NCBI GenBank assembly: GCA_027046265.1
Contig: JALTZF010000008.1
Location: 1-64,000 of the forward strand
DNA from: Pyrodictiaceae archaeon
GTDB lineage: Archaea > Thermoproteota > Thermoprotei_A > Sulfolobales > Pyrodictiaceae
Reading direction: 5' to 3'
Length of the DNA stretch: 64,000 nucleotides
Part shown: one piece after another, positions 15,873-24,778 of the stretch
How the letters are laid out: each line of letters opens with the position of its first letter
Numbering within the stretch: the stretch's first letter is position 1
Notes under the pieces: model-generated
Databases searched by the model: none
What the model was told of the DNA's origin: nothing
Seen by the model: the letters and a program-made list of their open reading frames with translations, nothing else
Made by a program: the position numbers and the translations under genes

Positions 15873-17039
15873 GTGGTGTCTATAGGTTTGAAGCTGTTCG
15901 AGTATGAAGCCAAGGAGATATTCAAGTCTTATGGGATACCGGTACCAAGAGGCGTTGTAGTATCGAAGGACGATAACATTAGAGAGGTTTTGTCTAGGGA
16001 GAATCTTGAGCCGCCCGTTGTTGTTAAAGCACAGGTACTTGTTGGTGGACGAGGGAAAGCTGGTGGTGTAAAGATAGCACGTACATGGAGTGATTTAGAG
16101 AGAATTGCGGAGAACATGTTTACCAGTGGAGTCAAAGGGGTTAAGCCACGTCTACTGTTGATAGAGGAGCTCGTGGAGCATGACACAGAACTCTATTTGT
16201 CTGTAGTACTCGATAGAGCTTCACGTAGACCATTAGTATTAGCGAGTACTGAGGGCGGTGTAGACATAGAGGAGATTGCTAGGGAAAAACCCGAGGCAAT
16301 ACACAGACTTCATGTTGACCCGTTTGTCGGCCTAAGAGGCTATATGGCTCGTAAACTAGGCAAACAACTAGGGTTTAATGGTAGGCTTCTTACACGCTTT
16401 GAAGCACTTACAACCACACTATACAGGATATTCGCTGCTCTTGATGCTGAGCTAGCCGAGATAAATCCTTTGGCATTAACTAGTGATGGGTTCGTAGCGC
16501 TTGACGCAAAAATAATAATAGATGATAATGCTTTATGGAGGCACAGCGATCTTGCTTCTGAGGGTAGACTAGAGCTTAGTGGCGAGTATACAGAATGGGA
16601 GCTATATGCTAGAAGAAGGGGCTTAGCCTTCGTAGAGCTTGAGGGATGTATAGGCATTATGGGCAATGGCGCAGGCTTAACTATGGCTACAATGGACCTC
16701 GTACTCATGCAGGGTGGTAAACCAGCAAACTTCCTTGACATCGGTGGTGGAGCGTCAGCAGAGCGTGTTAAAACTGCACTAGAACTCCTCTACAAGTACC
16801 CTAAGGCAAAAAGCATATTCATAAACATATTTGGCGGCATAACTAGGGGAGACGAAGTAGCCAAAGGCATTGTAGCCGCTGTAAGCGAGCTTGGACAACA
16901 GAAGCCCATAGTTGTTAGGCTCTCAGGAACAAGGGCTAAGGAGGGAAAGGAAATCCTAGAGAAAGCTGGCATTGTAGCCTATGAAGACCCCCTTGAAGCA
17001 GCTAAGAAAGCTGTTGAACTAGCTGGGGAATGTAAGTAG
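15873..17039 (+). CDS. sucC: Succinyl-CoA synthetase (ADP-forming) beta subunit
   Basis: 388 residues from GTG. ATP-grasp N-terminal domain (LKLFEYEAKEIFKSYGIPVPRGVVV, then VVKAQVLVGGRGKAGGVK) with the metal-binding AEINPLALTSDG near 190, and a C-terminal flavodoxin-like ligase domain (GIMGNGAGLTMATMDLVLMQGGKPANFLDIGGGAS; FINIFGGITRGDEVAKGIV). It couples succinyl-CoA breakdown to ADP phosphorylation, or the reverse in an incomplete citric acid cycle. sucD follows 72 bases later on the same strand. Length is normal for the family. Confidence 0.96.
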   Translation: MVSIGLKLFEYEAKEIFKSYGIPVPRGVVVSKDDNIREVLSRENLEPPVVVKAQVLVGGRGKAGGVKIARTWSDLERIAENMFTSGVKGVKPRLLLIEELVEHDTELYLSVVLDRASRRPLVLASTEGGVDIEEIAREKPEAIHRLHVDPFVGLRGYMARKLGKQLGFNGRLLTRFEALTTTLYRIFAALDAELAEINPLALTSDGFVALDAKIIIDDNALWRHSDLASEGRLELSGEYTEWELYARRRGLAFVELEGCIGIMGNGAGLTMATMDLVLMQGGKPANFLDIGGGASAERVKTALELLYKYPKAKSIFINIFGGITRGDEVAKGIVAAVSELGQQKPIVVRLSGTRAKEGKEILEKAGIVAYEDPLEAAKKAVELAGECK

Positions 17040-17111
17040 TAGACACATGTTTTAATCTTATGTACCATCCCGTCATGTGCCCGATTAGGAGTTAATGGAG
17101 GTGTATTGTAT

Positions 17112-17987
17112 ATGGCCATCCTTGTAGACAAAAATACACGTGTAATAGTTCAGGGTATTACAGGGCGAGAGGGGAGTTTCCATACCAAACTCATGTTGGA
17201 GTATGGCACGAAGATAGTTGCAGGCGTCACTCCAGGCAAGGGAGGAGCAGAAGTACATGGCGTCCCTGTATACGATACTGTTGAAGATGCTCTGGCTGAG
17301 CATCCAGAGGTTAATACCTCGATAGTGTTTGTGCCTGCAAGATTTGCTCCTGATGCTGTCTACGAAGCTATTGATGCTGGTATACGCTTAGTAGTAGTTA
17401 TCACTGAGCACATACCAGTCCATGACACTATGAGGATGGTTAACTATGCGAGGAATAAGGGCACAATAATAGTTGGACCAAACACGCCAGGCGTCATAAG
17501 TCCTGGCAAATCAAAAGTAGGTATAATGCCGGCAGAAGCCTTTACACCAGGCCCTGTGGCCATAATATCTAGAAGTGGAACATTAACCTACGAGGTAGCA
17601 GCGCAACTAACAAAAATAGGGATAGGCCAGTCTACAGTGCTAGGTGTCGGAGGCGATCCCATCATAGGACTCGACTTCACGGAAGCCATGAAGCTCCTAG
17701 AGGAAGATAATGAGACAAGACTACTTGTCCTTATAGGCGAGATAGGCGGCGACATGGAGGAAAGGGCTGCAGCAATGATAGAGAGGGGAGAATTTACAAA
17801 GCCTGTAGTAGCATTCATTGCTGGCCGAACAGCTCCTCCGGGCAAAAGGATGGGCCATGCCGGTGCAATAATATCTATGGGCATGGGTGATTACAAGAGT
17901 AAAGTTGAAGCGTTGAGGCGCGCAGGTGTGGACGTAGCAGAAACCCCCTTTGATGTGGCAAAGCTCGTCAAAAAGCACCTCACCTAA
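17112..17987 (+). CDS. sucD: Succinyl-CoA synthetase alpha subunit
   Basis: 291 residues from the ATG at 17112. The TTG at 17106 is rejected as start because the GGAGGTG site at 17097-17103 would then touch the codon. CoA-binding Rossmann domain: [35 protein letters not shown]; ligase part: [19 protein letters not shown] and [14 protein letters not shown]. The phosphohistidine lies in [10 protein letters not shown] near residue 244. It forms a complex with SucC. Gene order sucC-sucD is standard. Confidence 0.97.
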   Translation: MAILVDKNTRVIVQGITGREGSFHTKLMLEYGTKIVAGVTPGKGGAEVHGVPVYDTVEDALAEHPEVNTSIVFVPARFAPDAVYEAIDAGIRLVVVITEHIPVHDTMRMVNYARNKGTIIVGPNTPGVISPGKSKVGIMPAEAFTPGPVAIISRSGTLTYEVAAQLTKIGIGQSTVLGVGGDPIIGLDFTEAMKLLEEDNETRLLVLIGEIGGDMEERAAAMIERGEFTKPVVAFIAGRTAPPGKRMGHAGAIISMGMGDYKSKVEALRRAGVDVAETPFDVAKLVKKHLT

Positions 17988-17996
17988 CCAATACCA

Positions 17997-18458
17997 TTAA
18001 CTAGCACTTTCCTCGCCTTGCTTCTCATTTGTTTTCTCGACTACGCTTATGTTACTAGCACGTATGTACAATATACGGTTCTCCTTTGACGCATACATTA
18101 CTGTCCCAGTAATCTTTACAGTAATTCCCTTAGCTATCTTACCTTGTATCGTAGTGTTAGGAATAACTACTATCACCACATTGTACTGTTGGGAAAGAGG
18201 ATCATCGTCAACTTCAACGACTAATGCTCTGCTAGCTCCATTGACGTCGTAGGACATTATTATATCCATAACTTTTCCTTGAACTATAATGTTCTGTCCA
18301 ACCTTTGCCCTTACAATGGTAGCGTACTCATGCACTGGCCTAGGGTTTAATAGTGGGTCAAAAGTGCCGATTACCGTGTTTCTAAGATCGCTGCTAAACC
18401 CTACAGCTAAAGTTATAGCTGTTAAGGCTATCAGTAATAGTAGTTTACTTGAAGACAT
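17997..18458 (-). CDS. Membrane-anchored OB-fold-like protein
   Basis: 153 residues from the ATG at 18458, supported by GGGTG 7 bases upstream; a longer frame to 18539 adds 27 basic residues and is less likely. SSKLLLLIALTAITLAVGF is a signal anchor. The outer domain has VGQNIIVQGKVMDIIMSYDVNGASRALVVEVDDDP and KGITVKITGTVMYASKENRILYIRASNISVVE, an OB-like beta pattern. It resembles the protein at 15120-15563 in layout and final strands. It is convergent with sucD (9 bases between the genes). Unknown function. Confidence 0.6.
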   Translation of the reverse strand: MSSSKLLLLIALTAITLAVGFSSDLRNTVIGTFDPLLNPRPVHEYATIVRAKVGQNIIVQGKVMDIIMSYDVNGASRALVVEVDDDPLSQQYNVVIVVIPNTTIQGKIAKGITVKITGTVMYASKENRILYIRASNISVVEKTNEKQGEESAS

Positions 18459-18664
18459 CTGTAACACCCTTTGGGGACGCTTGCTTATCCCTACATTCCT
18501 ATGGTGAAGCAGCACACGTAGCCTGGTAGAGTTGGGCAAAAGAATTCTCCCTTGGGTAGCAGTAAATAGGCCTAAGTGAACCTTCTATCTAGAGGTATTA
18601 CCTTTTGTTGTATACCCTTATTTTGCCCAGTAGCACTAAACCTTTTGTACGGTGTAAAAGAAGC

Positions 18665-20050
18665 TTGTCAGCTTATGATCTCGTTGTCATAGGTGGTGGT
18701 CCTGGCGGGTACCCTGGAGCTATACGTGCTGCACAACGTGGTTTGCGGGTTGCTATAGTTGAAGCAGAGCATTTTGGTGGTGAATGCACTAACTATGGGT
18801 GCATACCGACTAAGGCGCTATTGATGGCATCTATAGCTGTTTTCGAGGCTAAGCGCTGGGGTGGAGAAGCTAAGCTAAATCCAAGTGTTCTTGCTGAGAA
18901 GGTTGAAAGAGTTGTTGAGAGAGTACGTGGTGGTATCGAGCATGTTCTTGAGAGTTATGGTGTCGAAATCGTCAAGGGTATAGCACGTATAAAGGGTAAA
19001 GGCCAGATTGTTGTCGAATCCAATGATAGTAGGTTTACTCTAGAGTATAAAGCCCTACTATTGGCTCCCGGCAGCATGTCTTGGTCGCCGAAAGGCCTTG
19101 AGCCTACTGGCGTTAGGATTGTTGACAATAGGGGGGTGCTGAGAGACTATATTAGGAATCCTCCTAGAAGCCTACTTGTTGTTGGAGGAGGTCCCGTAGG
19201 CGTAGAATTCGCCCAAGTATTCGCTGCTCTGGGTACAAGTGTTACCGTAGCAGAGATGATGCCACGTCTACTACCCGGCATGGACAAGGACTTGGGTATC
19301 TATGCCAGAAGACTCTTAACTAAACACGGCGTCAAGGTCAAGACGAACTGTAGAGTTGAATCCCTAGAGGAGAGGAGTAATGGTGTCCGTGCCAAGCTGT
19401 GCGGGAGAGAAGAGGAATATGAGGCTGTTCTCGTGGCTATAGGTAGAGTTCCAAGAACACGCGGATTAGGCCTCGAAAATATTGGTGTTGAAACTGACGA
19501 GAAAGGATTCATTAGGACTAACGAGTACCTTGAGACAACAACTAGTAATGTCTATGCCTCAGGTGACGCTACTGGGCACCCAATGCTCGCGCACAAGGCT
19601 ATACATCAATCACTAATAGCAGCTGACAATATCGCGTTAGGGAGGAAGGTGAAATACGATGCTAGTCTTATACCATTAGTCGTCTATGGAGCTGTCGAAC
19701 TCGCACAAGTAGGTATTGTATCAGCTAAAGATGCTAAAGAGAAAGGGTTCAACGCGGGAGAGACAAGAGTAAGGCTAGGATCTGTAGGCTATGCTGTTGC
19801 TGCAGGAGCTGAGGACGGCTTCGCAAAGATAGTTTATGACAGAGAGACTGGAAGATTGCTAGGCGCTAGTATAGCAGCTCCGCATTCTTCAGACATTATT
19901 GCAGCAGTAGCAGTTGCTATAGCTGCTGGTATGAATATTGAAGAAGCGAGTAATGTAGTTTACCCACATCCTGCTGCTTGTGAGGCATTTATAGAAGCCT
20001 TAATGACTGCAAAAAGGCTACCACTACACTACATTGTTCCACGCCACTAG
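18665..20050 (+). CDS. lpdA: Dihydrolipoamide dehydrogenase / class I pyridine nucleotide-disulfide oxidoreductase
   Basis: 461 residues if started at TTG 18665, which leaves the normal N-terminus SAYDLVVIGGGPGGYPGAIRAAQRG; a TTG at 18605 adds 20 unlikely residues. A TATA-like CTAAACCTTTT about 26 bases upstream of 18665 fits a leaderless message. FAD site GGGPGG; redox disulfide in GGECTNYGCIPTKALL; NAD site VVGGGPVGVEFAQVF; second FAD motif NVYASGDATG; catalytic His in VVYPHPAACEAF. It oxidises protein-bound dihydrolipoamide, or another thiol substrate. No 2-oxoacid dehydrogenase E1/E2 genes are in the window; a divergent lipoate-ligase-like gene lies at 28134. Glycine cleavage or a stand-alone disulfide reductase role are alternatives. 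Confidence 0.88.
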   Translation: MSAYDLVVIGGGPGGYPGAIRAAQRGLRVAIVEAEHFGGECTNYGCIPTKALLMASIAVFEAKRWGGEAKLNPSVLAEKVERVVERVRGGIEHVLESYGVEIVKGIARIKGKGQIVVESNDSRFTLEYKALLLAPGSMSWSPKGLEPTGVRIVDNRGVLRDYIRNPPRSLLVVGGGPVGVEFAQVFAALGTSVTVAEMMPRLLPGMDKDLGIYARRLLTKHGVKVKTNCRVESLEERSNGVRAKLCGREEEYEAVLVAIGRVPRTRGLGLENIGVETDEKGFIRTNEYLETTTSNVYASGDATGHPMLAHKAIHQSLIAADNIALGRKVKYDASLIPLVVYGAVELAQVGIVSAKDAKEKGFNAGETRVRLGSVGYAVAAGAEDGFAKIVYDRETGRLLGASIAAPHSSDIIAAVAVAIAAGMNIEEASNVVYPHPAACEAFIEALMTAKRLPLHYIVPRH

Positions 20051-20077
20051 CTAGAGTTAAAGAGTGTAAATTGATTT

Positions 20078-21049
20078 CTAAGTTGTGTCACTGTTCTCTC
20101 TGACAATGCCCTTAATAGCTCGATGTAATAACTCGCCTTTACTGACTGCGTAGAGAGAGCCTTCATCGTCTTCGATCATTATTATTCCAGCCCAATAGTC
20201 AACTATCTTAACTTCTTTTCCCTCAAGGGCTTCGAGGCCTACTTGGCGTACTGAAGTGAAATCTCGAGGAGTAAGTTTTAGTGGTAAAATGCTTATGGCG
20301 TTGTATGAGCCATTGAGCCCTAAACTACTAAGCATTGTTGCAAGCCTGCTAGCAACCTCTTCGGCTTTAGTAAGGAGTTCTGATGCGAGCCGGGCTGACG
20401 AGTGTAGCCTCTCTAGTAGCCTTGCAGCAGGTCCTTCTGTAGCAGTGCGTTGTCGGCCAAGTTTCCTCTCCATGCTCCTTGCTTCGAGTATGCCCTCTTC
20501 GTATATCTTGGCAGCAGCGACATGCGGTTGCTCAGCTACACGCCACATGAGGCGCCACGACTGGGTAAGGCCTATCTTTAGCTTAGAACCACCATAGTCC
20601 AATGCATACACGGTAAACTTCTCGGGGAGAGGAATAATAGCATTACATGCTCTATCATATCCTTGTGCACATAGTTCATAGAGAGCTTTAACACTACTAC
20701 TATGCAGTCTGCAATAGCCAGCTCTTGTTGATGCTAAACGCGTACAGTATGTGTGCTCCCAGGGCCTGCCAGGTACACCCTCATGATACCTACAGAACAT
20801 ATAATCCAGAAACTTCTCAAAGTACATCACTGGATTCCAGACTACTTCAACTCTACTACTCCCAGCACGCTGGACCAGAACGCCGATCCTCGTGATCTTA
20901 TAGACTGTTAAGTTAACACTTACAAGAGGCTGACCTTGGCCTAGTCCAGCGAACCATGCTGTGAGCCCTTGAGATTTAGACGTAGCCGAAGTACTTGCAA
21001 CTTTTTCGTGTTCGAATACTACTGCGCGTATAGTGAGTAAACCCTCCAC
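20078..21049 (-). CDS. DUF2797-type zinc-site protein
   Basis: 323 residues. The first half ends in a metal-binding region with C86-x2-H89, C102 and C113-x2-H116, then C127 and C135. The middle FTVYALDYGGSKLKIGLTQSWRLMWRVAEQPHVAAAKIYEEGILEARSMERKLG is characteristic of the DUF2797 family and resembles a GIY-YIG nuclease fold (YAL..., KIGLT, Arg, later Glu). The C-terminal 100 residues end in a small beta domain. No tested function is known to me. It is convergent with lpdA and 40 bases downstream of the phosphatase gene at 21089, perhaps in one unit. Confidence 0.6.
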   Translation of the reverse strand: MEGLLTIRAVVFEHEKVASTSATSKSQGLTAWFAGLGQGQPLVSVNLTVYKITRIGVLVQRAGSSRVEVVWNPVMYFEKFLDYMFCRYHEGVPGRPWEHTYCTRLASTRAGYCRLHSSSVKALYELCAQGYDRACNAIIPLPEKFTVYALDYGGSKLKIGLTQSWRLMWRVAEQPHVAAAKIYEEGILEARSMERKLGRQRTATEGPAARLLERLHSSARLASELLTKAEEVASRLATMLSSLGLNGSYNAISILPLKLTPRDFTSVRQVGLEALEGKEVKIVDYWAGIIMIEDDEGSLYAVSKGELLHRAIKGIVRENSDTT

Positions 21050-21088
21050 GTCTAGACCCCATCAAAGCTCTTCTTCCCAGACTATTCT

Positions 21089-21991
21089 CTACTTGAGGGT
21101 GTTCTTTAAGAGGTGTCCATAGCCTTCACTCTCTAATGCTCTAGCAAGATACTCCATGGAATCGCTGCCCGATGCCACGGCAACACTTCCAACCCTATCG
21201 ACGCGTGTGAGGCTAGCGTCGAGGTTCTCTACTAGTACTGTCGAACCAGCCTCAACTGCTATCCACGCAGCAGCAGCAACATCTACAACACGTAGTTTGC
21301 CACGAATATCTATGAATACTTCTGCACGTCCAAGACTGGTCCACGTTATTTCTAGGCATGCACTACCAAGTGAGCGCAGTGGCCTGCCCGGTGCAAGCCT
21401 CATATATCTCTGCACTACTCTTGCTTGCTCAGTGTTCTCAAAGTACGCTAATATCATGCGGGCAGGAGGCTTTCGGGGAGAAGCTTTTGATCCACCTTCA
21501 TAAACGCCAAGGCCACGTGCAAAACTAATTACGGGCCACCTATATACCGGTGCGACTGCACCAACTACAACGTCACTGAGCCTAGGTTCCCGATCCTTAG
21601 GAATCACGGCTATAGCTATACTTACAGCACTCCAGGGTATGAGTGAAGCATAGTTCTTGCTGCCATCGAGCGGGTCAACGATAGCTATGAAGGGGCCATC
21701 GCTAATCTTTGTTAAGCCGTGTTCTTCACCGAGAAAATATCCGTTAAAACTTTCAGTTCGCAGTAATTCGACTATGTACTCTTCATTTTCCACGTCTATC
21801 CTTAAGCCCTCATCTGCATCGTGGCTATGTTGCAAGACTACCTTAGTGTATTCCTCAATACCAAACTTGTCACGTAAAAAGCCTGCTGCTTCGCCAGCAA
21901 CTCTACGAACAATATTTAGTAGGTCAAGTAGCTCCTTACGAGTCAGAACATAACTCTCTATGTGGCCCTCCAAGAGGGTCCCCAGGCCCAC
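21089..21991 (-). CDS. Inositol monophosphatase-family phosphatase (IMPase/FBPase/PAP phosphatase)
   Basis: 300 residues. Li-sensitive phosphatase motifs: GEE (E89, E90), DPLDGSKNY (106-114), and DVAAAAWIAVEAGSTV near 235, which supplies the last metal ligand. Archaeal members hydrolyse inositol-1-phosphate and fructose-1,6-bisphosphate; CysQ-type members remove the 3'-phosphate of PAP. The C-terminus EYLARALESEGYGHLLKNTL is longer than the minimum. A role in di-myo-inositol phosphate synthesis, gluconeogenesis or PAP disposal are all open. Cytosolic, metal dependent. Confidence 0.85.
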   Translation of the reverse strand: MGLGTLLEGHIESYVLTRKELLDLLNIVRRVAGEAAGFLRDKFGIEEYTKVVLQHSHDADEGLRIDVENEEYIVELLRTESFNGYFLGEEHGLTKISDGPFIAIVDPLDGSKNYASLIPWSAVSIAIAVIPKDREPRLSDVVVGAVAPVYRWPVISFARGLGVYEGGSKASPRKPPARMILAYFENTEQARVVQRYMRLAPGRPLRSLGSACLEITWTSLGRAEVFIDIRGKLRVVDVAAAAWIAVEAGSTVLVENLDASLTRVDRVGSVAVASGSDSMEYLARALESEGYGHLLKNTLK

Positions 21992-22098
21992 TATTTTACT
22001 GCTAAGAGTTCTTAACTAATCCTACACAACTTGCAGAGAATCGAGGTCTATAACAAGCTTTTCGATAGTGCCATAGCAAAACTCCTCCATAATAGCTA

Positions 22099-23085
22099 CT
22101 AGAAGAACACTATGTCCTTGCCTCCACAGTCGCCTATTATCCTAGTTCCTGTTAACCCCTCAAGGGCTTCTCTCGCTCTTTCAAGCATAGCGATTAAGCT
22201 AAAGCCTTTTTTGTTGTGTTCAACAAACATTACTCCGGCCTCTACTTTAGGTCCCATGCTTCCCTGGGGAAACTCCCCCTTTTCTAGAAGATCTCTCGCC
22301 TTACGCGGCGTCATACACTTGATGAGTTTCTGGCTTGGCCTCCCATAGTCTACGTATGCGCCCTCAACGTCTGTCAGTATTGCTAGTACATCTGCACCAA
22401 TTTCTTCAGCGAGAACAGCAGATGCATAGTCCTTGTCTACTACAGCCTCTACCCCCTGGACCCAATGATTACTCCTTACTACTGGTATTCCCCCACCACC
22501 AGCTGCTATCACAACATACCCGCTATCCACGAGCATCCTAACAGTCCTAGCTTCAACTATGCCTAGAGGCTTAGGACTTGGTACTACACGTCGATAACCA
22601 CCACGGGGGTCAGGCTTGAATACCCAGCCATACTCTATTGCTAGCTTCTCAGCCTCCTCCTTGGAATAGAATGGGCCTATAGGCTTTGTGGGTTCTCTCC
22701 AGGCTGGGTCGTCTTTTGAGACAAGACTCTGAGATACAATAGTTACTACTCTACGCTCAAGCCCTCTCTCCTCAAGAGCATTGCCTATAGCTTGTTGTAG
22801 CATGTAGCCTAACCAGCCTTGCGTCATCGCGTCAGCAATATCGAGAGTTATGCCTCGACCAGACTCTTTTCCTGCACGCTGAACCCACTCAAGTATAATC
22901 CCTACTTGTGGGCCATTCCCGTGTGTGACAACTACTCGGTAGCCCTGCTCTACTAGTGACGCTATAGTCTCAGCTGCTATACGCACATTGCGCCACTGCG
23001 CGTCAAAGCTCTCTCCTTTACGCATGAAGGCATTACCGCCAAGTGCTACGACTATAAGACTATTATTCTCTAAGCCAGCAACCAT
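22099..23085 (-). CDS. arcC: Carbamate kinase
   Basis: 328 residues from the ATG at 23085, preceded by GGTGGT; a frame back to 23160 adds a hydrophobic stretch not found in the family. Start SLIVVALGGNAFMRKGE, then VVTHGNGPQVG, GWLGYMLQQAIGNAL, VIAAGGGGIPVV, VVDKDYASAVLAEEIGADVLAILTDVEGAYVDYG and GEFPQGSMGPKVEAGVMFVE are family signatures. It interconverts carbamoyl phosphate plus ADP and carbamate plus ATP. Hyperthermophilic archaea use it in either direction for carbamoyl phosphate or ATP production. No arginine deiminase or ornithine carbamoyltransferase nearby. Confidence 0.94.
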   Translation of the reverse strand: MVAGLENNSLIVVALGGNAFMRKGESFDAQWRNVRIAAETIASLVEQGYRVVVTHGNGPQVGIILEWVQRAGKESGRGITLDIADAMTQGWLGYMLQQAIGNALEERGLERRVVTIVSQSLVSKDDPAWREPTKPIGPFYSKEEAEKLAIEYGWVFKPDPRGGYRRVVPSPKPLGIVEARTVRMLVDSGYVVIAAGGGGIPVVRSNHWVQGVEAVVDKDYASAVLAEEIGADVLAILTDVEGAYVDYGRPSQKLIKCMTPRKARDLLEKGEFPQGSMGPKVEAGVMFVEHNKKGFSLIAMLERAREALEGLTGTRIIGDCGGKDIVFF

Positions 23086-23185
23086 AGTGACCACCAGCCA
23101 TGTAATGCTAACGATTAAGCAGCAACAATAATTAATAATTGCTGCCAGTAACACCGTCAAGACGGTGAAGCTTTAGGATCAAGAT

Positions 23186-23779
23186 TCAATGTCTCTGTCC
23201 GCACTTTCTAGAGCAGGCAAGCCATGCCTCGAGTTCACGGGTAGAAGTTATCTCTGCATACCTTGTACTCCAGTGCCTGTCGCTTATGCCTATAATGTAG
23301 ACATGGACAGATCTAAGTATATCAGCCTCGTCTCTTAGCCTCTTAACGTAGATAGGCACCCAGCCGGGCACAGGGAAGTCTACTGTGACGACTCTCGCGC
23401 CAGGCTGAAGCTCCGCTTCAAGTTTGGGTCGTAGCACCTCATTTATGCTCTTATACAAATAAATATACACTAGTGTGGCGTCTTCAAGGCTTATCTCCAT
23501 GAAGTCTCCTTCAATAATCTCAACGCGATCAGCTACACCATATATTCTTGCATAAGCACGGGCAACCTCAACCAGCACCGGGTCTATCTCTACGCCAACA
23601 GCCTTCCTGACACAGTAATCCCGTGCTGCTATAACTACTACCCTGCCATCACCAGAACCAAGATCATATACTATGTCACATGGTGTAACCCAGGCTGCTC
23701 GTAAAGCCGCATGGACTACAGACAAGGGCGCTGGTATGTATGGAGCCCTGGAAGACACCCCCGTCAATGTAGCCCACAC
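23186..23779 (-). CDS. Class I methyltransferase similar to crenarchaeal protein-lysine methyltransferase aKMT
   Basis: 197 residues. After APYIPAPLSVVHAALRAAWV comes the SAM site DIVYDLGSGDGRVVVIAARD, the acidic VGVEIDPVLVEVARAYARIYGV, VEIIEGDFMEI, and LVYIYLYKSINEVLRPKLEAELQPGARVVTVDFPVPGW. The last block matches the layout I know from aKMT of Sulfolobus, a broad lysine methyltransferase acting on many crenarchaeal proteins including chromatin proteins. The extra C-terminus (30 residues with cysteines) is unusual. The gene follows carbamate kinase upstream on the same strand with a 100-base gap. Confidence 0.75.
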   Translation of the reverse strand: MWATLTGVSSRAPYIPAPLSVVHAALRAAWVTPCDIVYDLGSGDGRVVVIAARDYCVRKAVGVEIDPVLVEVARAYARIYGVADRVEIIEGDFMEISLEDATLVYIYLYKSINEVLRPKLEAELQPGARVVTVDFPVPGWVPIYVKRLRDEADILRSVHVYIIGISDRHWSTRYAEITSTRELEAWLACSRKCGQRH

Positions 23780-23856
23780 CTACATCGTGTTAGCCGGAAG
23801 ACCTTTTTCCTCTTACCCAAACATGTTGAACCAAGAGAAAACAGTAGAAGACGAGG

Positions 23857-24744
23857 GTGCGCAAAGTGGGCAACCCTAACGCGCTAGGGTTGACTGCTGC
23901 AGCACTTGCAGGGGTATTCTTCGGGCTTAGCGATGCCCTAGTTAGGGCAGCCTCTACAAAGCTTACACCACTACAGAACCTATTCATAAGCCTTATAGTA
24001 GGTACACCACTCCTCTGGGCTGCTGCAGCCTATGAAGGGCTCACTTTACCATCACTTAAGGTTGCTATATTATGGATACTTGCTGGCGTAACGAACTTCG
24101 TTTTAGGCCGCCTACTCTTCTATATATCAATAACCTATGCTGGCGCCTCTACTGCAGCTGTAGCAGCAAGCCCTACTAGTGCATTCTCAGCGTTGCTTGC
24201 ATGGATTTTTCTAGGAGAAGAGATAACGTTGAGGCAGCTTGTAGGCCTACTCATTTTCGTTGTAGCAGTCTACATAGCCAGCGTTAAGCCTAGTGGCGAA
24301 GCATTACATGGTGGAAAAAGTATTATCGGCGTATTAGCTGGCATAACTGCAGCACTCACATTCTCAGCTTCAACACTACTAGTAAGGATGGCTGGTGGTT
24401 ATGAGCAGGCAGACCCTCTTGTGGGTGTAGCGATATCATACACCTCAGCTCTACCAATAGTCCTGCCTCTTACGTTAGCCAAGGAGAAGAGAGTTGAGAT
24501 AGGCAGGCATACATGGTACATGGTTGTAGCATCAGCTTCTGTCGCGCTTGCGCAGCTCTTTAGGTATCTAGCCCTAGCCATTATGCCAGTAGTATATGCT
24601 GTAGTCCTCATGGGCTTATTCCCATTCCACACATTTCTCTTCGCACATATGCTACCCAGAGAAGCTAAGGAAAAGCCGCAACTAAGACATGGAATAGCAG
24701 CTATGCTGGCTACACTAGGAGTTATACTTGTAAATATGCCTTGA
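23857..24744 (+). CDS. DMT-superfamily (EamA) transporter
   Basis: 295 residues with ten hydrophobic helices in two EamA repeats: GLTAAALAGVFFGLSDALVRAAS starts the first and IGVLAGITAALTFSASTLLVRMAGGYEQADPL the second. PTSAFSALLAWIFLGEEITLRQLVGLLIFVVAVY is the conserved end of repeat one. GTG starts at 23857 and 23866 are both possible. Such proteins export metabolites such as amino acids or nucleotide precursors; substrate unknown. It is divergent from the methyltransferase gene and followed 34 bases later by a small helical protein gene. Confidence 0.85.
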   Translation: MRKVGNPNALGLTAAALAGVFFGLSDALVRAASTKLTPLQNLFISLIVGTPLLWAAAAYEGLTLPSLKVAILWILAGVTNFVLGRLLFYISITYAGASTAAVAASPTSAFSALLAWIFLGEEITLRQLVGLLIFVVAVYIASVKPSGEALHGGKSIIGVLAGITAALTFSASTLLVRMAGGYEQADPLVGVAISYTSALPIVLPLTLAKEKRVEIGRHTWYMVVASASVALAQLFRYLALAIMPVVYAVVLMGLFPFHTFLFAHMLPREAKEKPQLRHGIAAMLATLGVILVNMP

Positions 24745-24778
24745 AAGCTCTATAGAAACTCCGGGCAGGGTTAAAGCC

